Source: Alcanivorax sp. (GTDB lineage: Bacteria; Pseudomonadota; Gammaproteobacteria; Pseudomonadales; Alcanivoracaceae). Taken from it: a stretch of 64,000 nucleotides of DNA. The DNA lies in assembly GCA_017794945.1 (NCBI GenBank), contig CP051239.1, forward strand, positions 744,001 through 808,000, given 5' to 3'. The notes under the pieces are model-generated. The model worked only from the letters and a program-made list of their open reading frames with translations. It was not told the DNA's origin and ran no database searches. Both the position numbers and the translations under genes were made by a program. Position 1 is the stretch's first letter; every line of letters begins with the position of its first letter. Shown piece after piece: positions 30,789 to 38,674 of this stretch.

Positions 30789-30814
30789 TTGTGGGAGCGG
30801 GCCCGCTCCCACAA
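30789..30814. terminator. REP-like perfect palindrome after lipA
   Basis: TTGTGGGAGCGGG is followed directly by its reverse complement, a 26-base perfect palindrome with no loop. It lies between the convergent lipA and DUF6164 genes and belongs to the same GTGGGAGC family as 978-1065. It could stop transcription in both directions, but no T-run is present. Confidence 0.7.
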
Positions 30815-30821
30815 AGCGAAG

Positions 30822-31184
30822 TCAGCCCAGCGTGATGAACGGCACCACCGTGATCAGCAGCACCGCGATGGCGGCGATCAGAAACGCCAGCGCCCGCAGG
30901 GGCCGGGCGCGCAGGTTGCGCCATACGGTGGTGGGCTCGCCGCGCTGGTGAGCCTGTTGGAAGGCGGCGCGCTGCTGCTCGAGACGGCGCCGCTGATAGT
31001 CCGCCAGCAACGGCCGGGCCCGCTCCCAATCCTGATCCTCGCTCAACCAGATGCCACCGGCGGAGACGCCCCACACGCTGGGTTCCGTCTGGTAATGGGC
31101 GATGCCGTGCTGATCCAGCAAGGCGCAAATCTCATCGTGCTCGTCGTCGGGCACCCGGCGCAGATTGAGCAACAGTTTCGACAT
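30822..31184 (-). CDS. DUF6164 family membrane protein
   Basis: 120 residues. The soluble N-terminal part (MSKLLLNLRRVPDDEHDEICALLDQHGIAHYQTEPSVWGVSAGGIWL) resembles small DUF2007-like folds. A hydrophobic C-terminal helix (ALAFLIAAIAVLLITVVPFI) anchors it in the membrane. DUF6164 is my family assignment from the start and the WGVSAGGIWL motif. No function is known. It is convergent with lipA and divergent from dacB, 191 bases away. Confidence 0.8.
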   Translation of the reverse strand: MSKLLLNLRRVPDDEHDEICALLDQHGIAHYQTEPSVWGVSAGGIWLSEDQDWERARPLLADYQRRRLEQQRAAFQQAHQRGEPTTVWRNLRARPLRALAFLIAAIAVLLITVVPFITLG

Positions 31185-31375
31185 CCAGATTTCCTCGTTG
31201 GGCAGGGTGGGCGGACCGCGCCACCACTATAACAAACCACGCTGACGAACCCCGCCCCATGCCCGCTGAAGAATTTACAATTGCCCTACGGTCGCCCTCC
31301 TGACCGCTTCCAGGTTTTCCTTTACGCTAGTGTTCACTAACCCGTTGGACCCTAAACAGGGAGAGTTCCGGACTT

Positions 31376-32863
31376 ATGCGGCTTGCCGTTCGTGTTCTGT
31401 CGATTGTTGTCGCCGCCACCCTCCTGACCGCCCCCGCCGGCGCCGAGGACTGGCCGGAGCGGATCATGGAGCGCATGGAAGCGCTGCAACTGCCGGACGA
31501 AGCGCTGGCCCTCGCCGCCGTGCCCCTGGACGGTCCGGGCGAGGCGCGCTTCGTCAACGCCGACCGGGTGATGAATCCGGGTTCCACCATGAAGCTGCTG
31601 ACCACCTACGCGGCACTGGAGTTGCTCGGCCCCAGCTTCAAATGGCACACCCGGGTTTACACCGACGGGGAATTAAACGGCGACGTGCTGGAGGGCAATC
31701 TGTTCCTGGTCGGCGCCGGCGACCCCAAGCTCACCGAGGAACGCCTTTGGCAGTTGCTGCGTGATCTGCGCGCCTACGGTATTCGCCAGGTCCAGGGCGA
31801 CCTGGTGCTGGACGATTCCTATTTCCGGCTGCCCCACGGCCAGCCGCATTTCGACGACGACGGCGACAACCCCCACGCGCCCTTTCTGGTGGAGCCCCAT
31901 GCGCTGCTCACCAACCTGAACGTGTTCCATTTCCAGTTCGCCGCCCGCAAGGACGGCGTCAGCGCCTGGATGGATCCGGCGGCCGACGCCGTCACCCTGG
32001 ACAACCAGATCACCCTGACCCGCGGCGGCCGCTGCCCGTCCGGGCGCCGCCTCAAGCTGGAGCCCAGTTACCAGGACAATGGCCGCATCACCGTGACCGT
32101 CACCGGTTCGCTGCCGCCCGGTTGCCGGGCCGGCAACTATCTGTCGCTAATGAGCCAGGAAACCTACACCGCCGCCATTATTCGCGGCCTGTGGAAGCAG
32201 TTGGGCGGCACCATCACCGGCGCCACCCGTTTTGACCGCCTGCCGACCGGCGTCGACCTGCTGGCGACCACCTCATCGCCGGACCTGGTCACCATGGTCC
32301 GCGACATCAACAAGTGGAGCAGCAACGTGATGGCCCGCCAGCTCTACCTGACCATCGGCGCCGAACACCGGCTGGCGGAAGACCGCGACGATCTGGCCGC
32401 CGCCGAGCGCACCATCAAGGACTGGATGGCATTGAAAGGCATGGACCCGCGCGCCGTGGTGCTGGACAACGGCGCCGGCCTGTCTCGCGAGGCGCGCATG
32501 AGCCCCATGGAACAGATCAAGATGCTGCAACAGGCCTGGCGCAGCCCATTCGCCGCCGAGCTGATCGCCTCGCTGCCGCTGGTGGCCATGGACGGCACCA
32601 TGCATAACCGGCTGCGCGACACCGGCCTGCGCGGCGAGGGCCACATCAAGACCGGCTCGCTCACCAACGTACGCGCGGTGGCCGGCTTCACCCGCGACAG
32701 CAACAACACCACCTGGGCGGTCTCCGCCATCGTTAACACACCGTCGGCCTGGAAAAGCCAGGCGGTGCTCGACGACGTGCTGGAAGCGGTGCACCGTCTG
32801 CCCGGCGAGCAGGCCGCCGCGGTCACCCGGAGCCAAGCCAACCCCACCGGTGCCGGGGGCTGA
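31376..32863 (+). CDS. dacB: D-Ala-D-Ala carboxypeptidase/endopeptidase (PBP4)
   Basis: 495 residues with a signal peptide (VLSIVVAATLLTAPAGAED). Catalytic motifs in order: STMK (NPGSTMKLLTTY), SSN (NKWSSNVMARQL) and KTG (HIKTGSLTNVRA). The long insert between the first two motifs, carrying GNLFLVGAGDPKLT and QGDLVLDDSYF, is typical of the PBP4/DacB class. It cleaves peptidoglycan cross-links in the periplasm. It stands alone, with a 191-base upstream region that shows no strong promoter. Confidence 0.94.
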   Translation: MRLAVRVLSIVVAATLLTAPAGAEDWPERIMERMEALQLPDEALALAAVPLDGPGEARFVNADRVMNPGSTMKLLTTYAALELLGPSFKWHTRVYTDGELNGDVLEGNLFLVGAGDPKLTEERLWQLLRDLRAYGIRQVQGDLVLDDSYFRLPHGQPHFDDDGDNPHAPFLVEPHALLTNLNVFHFQFAARKDGVSAWMDPAADAVTLDNQITLTRGGRCPSGRRLKLEPSYQDNGRITVTVTGSLPPGCRAGNYLSLMSQETYTAAIIRGLWKQLGGTITGATRFDRLPTGVDLLATTSSPDLVTMVRDINKWSSNVMARQLYLTIGAEHRLAEDRDDLAAAERTIKDWMALKGMDPRAVVLDNGAGLSREARMSPMEQIKMLQQAWRSPFAAELIASLPLVAMDGTMHNRLRDTGLRGEGHIKTGSLTNVRAVAGFTRDSNNTTWAVSAIVNTPSAWKSQAVLDDVLEAVHRLPGEQAAAVTRSQANPTGAGG

Positions 32864-32954
32864 CGACGGGACGCCTCACCTTGACGGTAAAGCCGGCCGC
32901 GCGATGCTATGCTCCGCACTGCATTCACCACCCTTACCGTATCGGGGAAGCGCA

Positions 32955-33623
32955 ATGATCATCGTTCACCATCTGGAAAAGTCCCGCTCGCAACGCATCG
33001 TCTGGCTGCTCGAAGAGCTCGGTGTGCCCTACGAGATCGAGCATTACAAACGCGACCCGAACACCATGCTCGCCCCGGACTCGCTGCGCCGGGTGCATCC
33101 GTTGGGCAAGTCGCCGGTGATCACCGACGGTGACACCGTGGTGGCGGAATCCGGCGCCATCATCGAGTACCTGGTGGAAAAGCATGGCGGCGGCCGCCTC
33201 AAGCCCGCCGTCGACGACCCCAACTGGCTGAACTACCAGTACTGGCTGCACTACGCGGAAGGCTCTCTGATGCCGCTGATGGTGATGAAGCTGATCTTCA
33301 GCCGCGTGCCCAAGGCACCCATGCCGTTCTTCGCCAAACCGATCGCCAAAAAGATCAGCGGCGGCCTGGTGGGCGGCTTCGTGCAGCCGCGCATTGAAGA
33401 ACAGTTGCGCCTGGTGGAAAGCCACCTGGCCAGCCACACCTGGTTCGCCGGCGAGACACTCACCGCCGCCGACGTGCAGATGAGTTTCCCGCTGCAGGCC
33501 GCGGGCGCCCGCGCCAACCTGGACGCCCTGCCGCACATTCGTGATTTCATTCAAAGGGTGGAAGCGCGCCCGGCCTATCAGCGTGGTATCGAGCGCACCG
33601 GCCCGCTGGAACTGCTGGGCTGA
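32955..33623 (+). CDS. Glutathione S-transferase family protein
   Basis: 222 residues from ATG 32955 (GGGGAAG upstream). The N-terminal thioredoxin-like domain has the Ser of HLEKSRSQRIVWLLEELGVPYE and the cis-Pro/ESGAII glutathione site (GKSPVITDGDTVVAESGAIIEYL). An all-helical C-terminal domain follows (about 90-220). It is probably a cytosolic detoxification or reductase GST; the substrate is not inferable. The next 424 bases up to 34048 hold only a very small membrane-protein gene and palindromes. Confidence 0.9.
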   Translation: MIIVHHLEKSRSQRIVWLLEELGVPYEIEHYKRDPNTMLAPDSLRRVHPLGKSPVITDGDTVVAESGAIIEYLVEKHGGGRLKPAVDDPNWLNYQYWLHYAEGSLMPLMVMKLIFSRVPKAPMPFFAKPIAKKISGGLVGGFVQPRIEEQLRLVESHLASHTWFAGETLTAADVQMSFPLQAAGARANLDALPHIRDFIQRVEARPAYQRGIERTGPLELLG

Positions 33624-33760
33624 CTCTCCCCTCTCCGCACCGACCCGGGCACCCCGCCCGCCACGAACTGTGACCCGGGTCCCCTTTCCACTAAAGTCCA
33701 ATGACGCTACTGGCATAGGCCGTTATTCTTACTCCGGACAGAGAAACAACAACAAGCATT

Positions 33761-33777
33761 AACAGTAAGTTACTGTT
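33761..33777. promoter_or_regulatory. Perfect 17-bp AT-rich palindrome
   Basis: AACAGTAA-G-TTACTGTT is perfectly symmetrical and is followed by TTTA. It lies 138 bases after the GST stop and 84 bases before a small ORF. It could be an operator or a weak terminator; the sequence does not decide. Confidence 0.35.
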
Positions 33778-33860
33778 TTAAGGGTCACGGCTGCCCTATT
33801 CTCAAATGCAAAAAATGGCCGGGCATCACGCTTTCGGCTGACTCACTGGTCTGGGGAAAT

Positions 33861-33950
33861 ATGATTCTGCTGTATTTTCTAATCGCTTTGGGCGTGGTCT
33901 TCCTGATCGCGGAAGGGGTGCAACGCTACCTGGCCCGCCGCCGGGACTGA
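33861..33950 (+). CDS. 29-residue single-span membrane protein
   Basis: Short frame MILLYFLIALGVVFLIAEGV followed by QRYLARRRD. One hydrophobic helix (about residues 2-19) is followed by a strongly positive tail, the arrangement expected of a small inner-membrane protein with a cytoplasmic C-terminus. GGGGA lies four bases before the ATG. It stands alone between the GST gene and the NlpE-like gene, in a region otherwise without coding sequence. KdpF has similar size, but no kdpA follows and the sequence does not match. Function unknown; whether it is expressed is inference. Confidence 0.5.
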   Translation: MILLYFLIALGVVFLIAEGVQRYLARRRD

Positions 33951-33957
33951 CTCACCC

Positions 33958-34013
33958 TTCACGGTTAAACACTGTTAAAGCCGTGAACCCGTTCACGGTG
34001 CGCGGTCTATACT
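33958..34013 (+). promoter_or_regulatory. Probable promoter/operator of the nlpE-like gene
   Basis: A good -10 hexamer TATACT is at 34008-34013. Three half-sites of the same word precede it: TTCACGG at 33958, CCGTGAAC at 33981 and GTTCACGG at 33991. The last two form a perfect 8-bp palindrome over the expected -35 position. The spacing suggests a regulated promoter. Confidence 0.4.
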
Positions 34014-34047
34014 GACAACCCTTCTCATCATTGTCAGGGAGACCAAA

Positions 34048-34482
34048 ATGAAAAAAGTCCTTCCCATTATTGCTCTGGGCGCGCTGTTCACACTGGCCGG
34101 CTGCCAGACCGCTCCCGAACCGCAACCCGATCCCAAGGCCAGCAAGACGGTCTATCAGGGTGTGCTGCCCTGCGCGGACTGCTCCGGGATTCAGACCACC
34201 CTGACGCTGTACCGGGATGAGGCGGACCAGCCGTCACGCTTTGAGCTGCGCCAGAAGTTTCTGGATGGCGCCAAGGCCGGCGGCAGTGACGTGGACCGGG
34301 GCAACTGGATCGCCGAGCGGCAATCCGTGGACGGCAAGTCCTACCCGTTGTTCATCCTCAATCCCACCGATCCGTCCGAGCAGTTCCGCTTTCTGCAGAA
34401 AGCCACCAATGCGGTGGAAATGCTGAACGCCGACGGCGAGCGGATCGAGTCCGACTACAACTACACACTGATCCAGCGCTGA
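34048..34482 (+). CDS. NlpE-like copper-resistance/stress-sensing lipoprotein
   Basis: 144 residues. The lipobox is LAGC (MKKVLPIIALGALFTLAGC). The mature part starts with the NlpE N-terminal domain hallmark, YQGVLPCADCSGIQTTLTLY, including the CxxC pair. Only the N-terminal beta-barrel domain of E. coli NlpE is present; the C-terminal OB domain is missing, as in many shorter homologues. NlpE senses surface contact and faulty lipoprotein sorting for the Cpx pathway; whether Cpx exists here is unknown. Confidence 0.85.
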   Translation: MKKVLPIIALGALFTLAGCQTAPEPQPDPKASKTVYQGVLPCADCSGIQTTLTLYRDEADQPSRFELRQKFLDGAKAGGSDVDRGNWIAERQSVDGKSYPLFILNPTDPSEQFRFLQKATNAVEMLNADGERIESDYNYTLIQR

Positions 34483-34506
34483 GACGACGGCCGTACTTCG
34501 TAGCCC

Positions 34507-34818
34507 GGTCCGGTCTCGGTGGCCGGGTCCAGGACCCGCCGTGAATCCATCCCTGGAGGCTTGCCGCAGCGGCGGACCGGATCGGCTCCCTGCCTCACAC
34601 AGTCCTGGACCCGGCCACCGAGACCGGACCTCCCGATTGGTGCCAACCGCCGAGCCTCGTAAAAAGGTTCGACGTAAGCGATAGCCCGGGGCGCCGGAAT
34701 CTTCCCCCGGAGCGGTTCTGTGTTCTGCCCTTCCGGGACCCTGGAGAACAGGACGTTCGACAGGGAGCCCCCAGGGACGGGTTCACGGCGTTCCCGGAAG
34801 GGCAGAACACAGAACCGC
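34507..34818. repeat. Twin-hairpin intergenic element, copy 2
   Basis: Same architecture as 18574-18875. Hairpin A pairs 34507-34535 with 34602-34630 (perfect 29 bp, 66-base loop). Hairpin B pairs 34712-34737 with 34793-34818 (perfect 26 bp, 55-base loop). Compared with copy 1, the A stem differs at four positions and the B stem at one, and each change is matched on the opposite arm. The A loop is 15 bases longer and includes an extra GC-rich segment. It lies between the nlpE-like gene and the Fur-controlled exbB promoter; the gap 34483-34996 holds this element and that promoter. Confidence 0.9.
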
Positions 34819-34874
34819 GACCCAGGCTGGAGAGACCCGCGTCCCCGCTGGAGGGAATAGCACACACCTGAAAT

Positions 34875-34893
34875 GTAAATAGGAATGACTTGC
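34875..34893. promoter_or_regulatory. Candidate Fur box upstream of exbB
   Basis: GTAAATAGGAATGACTTGC matches the 19-base Fur consensus GATAATGATAATCATTATC at about 10 positions by eye. It overlaps the -35 of the promoter below, as expected for iron repression of a TonB system. Confidence 0.5.
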
Positions 34894-34917
34894 ATTCAGG
34901 CCGCGAAATGCTAGACT
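34890..34917 (+). promoter_or_regulatory. Probable sigma-70 promoter of exbB operon
   Basis: TTGCAT (34890-34895), 16-base spacer, TAGACT (34912-34917). It ends 79 bases before the exbB ATG, and the upstream Fur-like box overlaps its -35. Confidence 0.5.
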
Positions 34918-34996
34918 CCGGCTCTCTGGCGATATCGCCCCTTTTTCTGCCCTTTTTCCGTGACGGCGGTATGCGCCCGCCAACAGGAGTCCGGAC

Positions 34997-35689
34997 ATGA
35001 TGTCTTCCTTGCAGCTTCAACTCCCCGAGTGGTTTGTCGCCGGCGGCGTCGCCATGTGGTTGCTGGCGGTGCTGTCGGTGGTGGCGCTCGCCACGCTGCT
35101 CACCAAGATGCTCCAGTTCGCCCGCCTGCGCCCGGTGGCCAGCAAACAGGCCGACGCCTTGCTGGAAAGCCTGGAACGCGGCGATACGCCGGTGGTCGGC
35201 GACGCCGGGCGGTCGCCGGTGGATCAGGTGGTGTTGAGCGCCTGGCACAACCGCGCCATGGACGCCGACAGCTGGGAAGAGGACAGCCTGCGGCGCGGCC
35301 GCGAGGCGCTGGAAGACATGCGCGGCGGCCTGCGCACCCTGGAAGTGATCAGTGCGCTGTCGCCGCTGATCGGCCTGCTGGGTACCGTTTTCGGCATGAT
35401 CGGCGCCTTTCAGGCCCTGGAAGCCGCCGGCTCCCAGGTCGACCCGTCGATTCTGTCCGGCGGCATCTGGGAAGCGCTGCTCACCACCGCCGCCGGCCTT
35501 ACCGTGGCGATCCCCGCGCTGGCGGCCTTCCACTGGGCCGACCGCACCATTGAGCTGTGCCGGGAAAAAATGCAGGACCGCCTGGCCCGTTTGAAGGTGC
35601 AGGTGCGCCGTCAGAGCGCCGGCCAAGCCCGGGGCAGCGAAGCGCCGGCCCGCGATCAGGCCCCGCGCCGGGTCGCCGTCGGCGGCTGA
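34997..35689 (+). CDS. exbB: ExbB/TolQ/MotA-family proton channel protein
   Basis: 230 residues. Three membrane helices are visible: about 12-38, and the pair TLEVISALSPLIGLLGTVFGMIGAF and WEALLTTAAGLTVAIPALAAF. The last two carry the MotA/TolQ/ExbB signature, with Thr residues lining the pore. ExbB forms a pentamer around an ExbD dimer and uses the proton gradient to energise TonB. It is the first gene of exbB-exbD-exbD-tonB. The C-terminal tail (about 200-230) is polar and low in complexity. Confidence 0.92.
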   Translation: MMSSLQLQLPEWFVAGGVAMWLLAVLSVVALATLLTKMLQFARLRPVASKQADALLESLERGDTPVVGDAGRSPVDQVVLSAWHNRAMDADSWEEDSLRRGREALEDMRGGLRTLEVISALSPLIGLLGTVFGMIGAFQALEAAGSQVDPSILSGGIWEALLTTAAGLTVAIPALAAFHWADRTIELCREKMQDRLARLKVQVRRQSAGQARGSEAPARDQAPRRVAVGG

Positions 35690-35692
35690 TCC

Positions 35693-36076
35693 ATGCACCT
35701 GGAACCGGAACGCCATCGCTCCCCGACCATCAGCCTGACACCACTGATTGATGTGGTGTTCATTCTGTTGATCTTCTTCATGCTCGCCAGCCGCTTTGGC
35801 GACTGGAAGGATCTGCCGGTCAATGTGCTGCCCAGCGAGGCCAGCGAGCAGCGTCAGGACAAGGACTGGCTGACCCTGACGGTAACCGCCGACGGCCAGG
35901 TGGAAATGGAAGGCGAACGCTATGCGGTGTCGGCGCTGGCGGAGCGTCTGCAAGGGCGTGACCGCACCGTGCTGATCACCGGCGAAGCGGACGCGCCGCT
36001 GCAGGCCGCCCTGGCCACCCTGGACACGGCCCGCGCCGCCGGCATCAAGGACGTGCAGCTGGAGCTGATGCCATGA
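35693..36076 (+). CDS. exbD: ExbD proton-channel subunit (canonical)
   Basis: 127 residues. The single N-terminal membrane helix carries the essential proton-binding Asp20 (LTPLIDVVFILLIFFML). The periplasmic domain (about 45-127) has the ExbD/TolR fold. It begins four bases after exbB and overlaps the second exbD by four bases. It works with ExbB as the proton-conducting stator subunit for TonB. Confidence 0.92.
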   Translation: MHLEPERHRSPTISLTPLIDVVFILLIFFMLASRFGDWKDLPVNVLPSEASEQRQDKDWLTLTVTADGQVEMEGERYAVSALAERLQGRDRTVLITGEADAPLQAALATLDTARAAGIKDVQLELMP

Positions 36077-36552
36077 ATCTGGAGTCTCCGGACAGCGGCC
36101 GCCGGCCGCCCCTGGAGCCGGTGCTGCCGCTGATCAACGTGGTCTTTCTGCTGCTGATCTTCTTCATGGTGGCGGGCCAACTGGCGCCGCGACCGGAAGG
36201 GGACGTGGACGCGCCGGACAGCGCCAGCGCCGACACCGAGGAAAACCTGGAGCAGTTCATGCTGGTGCTGGATAAGGAGGGCCGGCTGTTGCACCAGGGC
36301 GAGCCGGTGGCCCCCGCGCGCATAGCGGACTTGATCCGTGCGCACCGGCGCGCTGCCGCGGATACCACGGACGCCGCCGACACGAGCGCCCCGGACGCCG
36401 CTCCGTCCGCCGATACCGACGGCCCCCAGCCGGTGCGCCTGATGGCCGACGCCGACACCGCGCTCAGCACGCTGCGTGACAGCCTGGAAACCCTGCGCGA
36501 CGCCGGCGTGGAAGAAGTACGCCTGGTAACCCGGAGTAAGAACACACCGTGA
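36073..36552 (+). CDS. Second ExbD paralogue with Asp-to-Asn change
   Basis: 159 residues. The membrane helix is [16 protein letters not shown]: the position of the proton-carrying Asp is Asn22 (codon AAC, 36136-36138). The periplasmic domain is longer than in the first ExbD, owing to an Ala/Asp/Thr-rich insert (about 95-125). Overlap with both neighbours (ATG at 36073; GTGA into tonB) shows tight co-expression. The ExbB pentamer encloses two ExbD helices, so a heterodimer with one protonatable and one inert subunit is plausible. This is inference. Confidence 0.88.
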   Translation: MNLESPDSGRRPPLEPVLPLINVVFLLLIFFMVAGQLAPRPEGDVDAPDSASADTEENLEQFMLVLDKEGRLLHQGEPVAPARIADLIRAHRRAAADTTDAADTSAPDAAPSADTDGPQPVRLMADADTALSTLRDSLETLRDAGVEEVRLVTRSKNTP

Positions 36553-37322
36553 TACCCAAACCCCGCGTCATTCTCGCCTGGAGCCTGGCCCTCGCCGCCC
36601 ATGCCGTCTTACTGGTGGGCGTGGGCAGCATGACCCTGGCCGGTGGCCGCCCCGCCAAGGAGGGCCAACAACAGGCAGTCACTCTGAACCTGGCGCAAAA
36701 ACCCAGTGACAGCCCGGTGGCCACGGCACCCGAGCCGGCGCCGGAGCCCCAGCCCGAGCCTAAGCCGGAACCCAAGCCGGAGCCAAAACCAAAGCCCAAG
36801 CCGGAACCCAAACCCGAGCCCAAGCCAAAACCGAAACCAAAGCCTGAACCCAAACCCGAGCCCAAGCCGGAGCCCAAGCCGGAGCCGGAACCCGAGCCCG
36901 CGCCGGAACCGGCGGCGCCGGCCCAACAGCAGGACACGGGAACCCGCACCGCCGACCGGTCCCAGCAGCAACCCCAGGGCCAGAAAGGCATGGCCGGCGA
37001 TCCGGGCGAGGGCGTTCGCCAGAGCGGCGATCACGACAACCTGCTGGATCGCTATCTGGGCAAGGTCCGCGACACCATTGAATACAACAAGGAATACCCG
37101 GCCCGGGCGCGGATGCGCCGCCAGCAGGGCGTGGTGGAAGTGGAATTCTTTCTCGACAGCGAGGGCCGCGCCCAGGATGTGAACCTGAAGAGCAGCTCCG
37201 ACAGCCGCATCCTCGACCAGCAGTCCCTGGAACTGGTGCGCCGGCTGCGCTTCCCGGAACCGCCCTCGGAATTGGCTTCGGAACGGATTAAAGTGACCGT
37301 ACCCATTCGCTACAGCCTGTAA
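36549..37322 (+). CDS. tonB: TonB energy-transducing protein
   Basis: 257 residues starting with GTG 36549, overlapping the previous stop. An N-terminal signal anchor ([22 protein letters not shown]) is followed by a long Pro-Glu/Pro-Lys repeat of about 60 residues (60-120) that spans the periplasm. The C-terminal TonB fold follows (about 165-257: [50 protein letters not shown]). The repeat is encoded by near-perfect short tandem DNA units (about 36725-36905) and may vary in length between strains. It transmits energy to outer-membrane receptors such as the one at 56212. Confidence 0.93.
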   Translation: MIPKPRVILAWSLALAAHAVLLVGVGSMTLAGGRPAKEGQQQAVTLNLAQKPSDSPVATAPEPAPEPQPEPKPEPKPEPKPKPKPEPKPEPKPKPKPKPEPKPEPKPEPKPEPEPEPAPEPAAPAQQQDTGTRTADRSQQQPQGQKGMAGDPGEGVRQSGDHDNLLDRYLGKVRDTIEYNKEYPARARMRRQQGVVEVEFFLDSEGRAQDVNLKSSSDSRILDQQSLELVRRLRFPEPPSELASERIKVTVPIRYSL

Positions 37323-37369
37323 CCCGGAGCCCGCATGGAGGCGTTACCCCAACGCTGCTGCTCAGCCTG

Positions 37370-38050
37370 GTGGCCGGCGCCACCATCCCACTGGGCGGTC
37401 TGCTCGCCCGTTTCGAACGTATTCATCCCAATTGGCTGGAAGCGGAGTTCCGGCACAGCGTGATCGCCTTCGGCGGCGGTGCCCTGCTTGCCGCCGTGGC
37501 GCTGGTGCTGATTCCCGAAGGCAGTGCCCGCCTGCCGAGCACGGTCACCCTGGGGGCGTTCGTCGCCGGTGGCGTGGTGTTCATGCTGGCCGACCGGGCG
37601 CTGGCCCGGCGCGGCGGCGCCGGAGCGCAACTGATGGCCATGTTGCTGGATTTTATTCCCGAAGCCATCGCCCTGGGCGCCACCCTGGCCGCCGGCCAGG
37701 GCGGCGGCGCCCTGCTGGCCTTGCTGATCGCGCTGCAGAATGGTCCGGAGGGCTTCAACGCCTTTCGTGAGATGCGCCAGGGCACGCGACTGAGCGCCCG
37801 GCGCCTGCTGTGGGTATTCACCGCCCTGGCCTTGCTGGGGCCGCTTTCCGCCGCCATCGGCGCGGTCTGGCTGGCGGACGCCCACCGGCTGCTGGGCGCG
37901 ATCATGGTGTTCGCCGCCGGCGGCATCCTCTATCTGATCTTTCAAGATATCGCCCCGCAAGCCAGGCTGCGCCGTCATTGGGGGCCGCCGCTGGGCGCGG
38001 TGGCGGGCTTTACCCTGGGCCTGGCCGGCCATCTGCTGAGCGATGGCTGA
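37370..38050 (+). CDS. ZIP-family metal transporter (5' end probably frameshifted)
   Basis: 226 residues from GTG 37370. Membrane helices and ZIP motifs are clear: RHSVIAFGGGALLAAVALVLIPEG, LDFIPEAIALG and IALQNGPEGFNAF (metal-site His/Glu variants). The frame is open upstream as PTLLLSLVAG, but without a start. In another frame, ATG 37335 with GGAG five bases before it begins 12 bases after tonB. One extra C in the CCCC run at 37347-37350 would join the two and give MEALPPTLLLSLVAGATIPLG, an excellent ZIP N-terminus. So either there is a real one-base deletion, a sequencing error, or a shorter start is used. It probably imports Zn or Fe. Confidence 0.85.
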   Translation: MAGATIPLGGLLARFERIHPNWLEAEFRHSVIAFGGGALLAAVALVLIPEGSARLPSTVTLGAFVAGGVVFMLADRALARRGGAGAQLMAMLLDFIPEAIALGATLAAGQGGGALLALLIALQNGPEGFNAFREMRQGTRLSARRLLWVFTALALLGPLSAAIGAVWLADAHRLLGAIMVFAAGGILYLIFQDIAPQARLRRHWGPPLGAVAGFTLGLAGHLLSDG

Positions 38051-38059
38051 CCCCGGGGG

Positions 38060-38674
38060 TCACTCGCCCCAGCGCTTGACCAGAGTCTGCTCGACGCCGA
38101 GCTGATCCAGAATCCGCGCCACCACGAAGTCGACCAGATCGTCGACGCTTTGCGGGCGGTGATAAAACCCGGGCGCCGCCGGCAGGATGGTGACGCCCAG
38201 GCGCGCCAGCTTGAGCATGTTTTCCAGGTGAATCGCCGAGAACGGGCTTTCCCGGGGCACCAGAATCAACTGGCGGCGCTCCTTGAGCGCCACGTCCGCG
38301 GCACGCTCGATCAGATTGTCACTGGCGCCGCTGGCGATCGCCGACAGGGTGCCGGTGGAACAGGGACACACCACCATCGACGCCGGCGCGCCGGAGCCCG
38401 AGGCCACCGGCGCGGTCCACTGTTCCAGGCCGCACACGGTGAGCGCGCCCCGTTCGGTGCCGGCGTACTCTCGCAACACGGTTTCCGCCTTGCCGGTGCC
38501 GGCGGGCAGGCTGAGGTCGGTCTCCATGCCGATCACCACCCGCGCCGCCTTGGACAGGATTACGAACACCTCGCAGTCCGCCCTCAGCAGACACTGCAGT
38601 AACCGCAACCCATAGGGGGCGCCGGAGGCCCCGGTGAACGCCAGGGTAACCCGTTGGCGGGCGCTATCCGTCAT
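38060..38674 (-). CDS. ubiX: Flavin prenyltransferase UbiX
   Basis: 204 residues from ATG 38674; a longer in-frame start lies inside mpl. Conserved blocks: [77 protein letters not shown] and [28 protein letters not shown]. It makes the prenylated FMN used by UbiD in ubiquinone synthesis. The start overlaps the end of mpl by 11 bases, so the two are cotranscribed. It is convergent with the ZIP gene, with nine bases between. Confidence 0.95.
   Translation of the reverse strand: MTDSARQRVTLAFTGASGAPYGLRLLQCLLRADCEVFVILSKAARVVIGMETDLSLPAGTGKAETVLREYAGTERGALTVCGLEQWTAPVASGSGAPASMVVCPCSTGTLSAIASGASDNLIERAADVALKERRQLILVPRESPFSAIHLENMLKLARLGVTILPAAPGFYHRPQSVDDLVDFVVARILDQLGVEQTLVKRWGE

Noticed and set aside
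36725..36905. Short tandem repeat as a CRISPR-like array
   Set aside because: The repeat encodes the Pro-Glu/Pro-Lys linker of TonB in frame and has no spacers.
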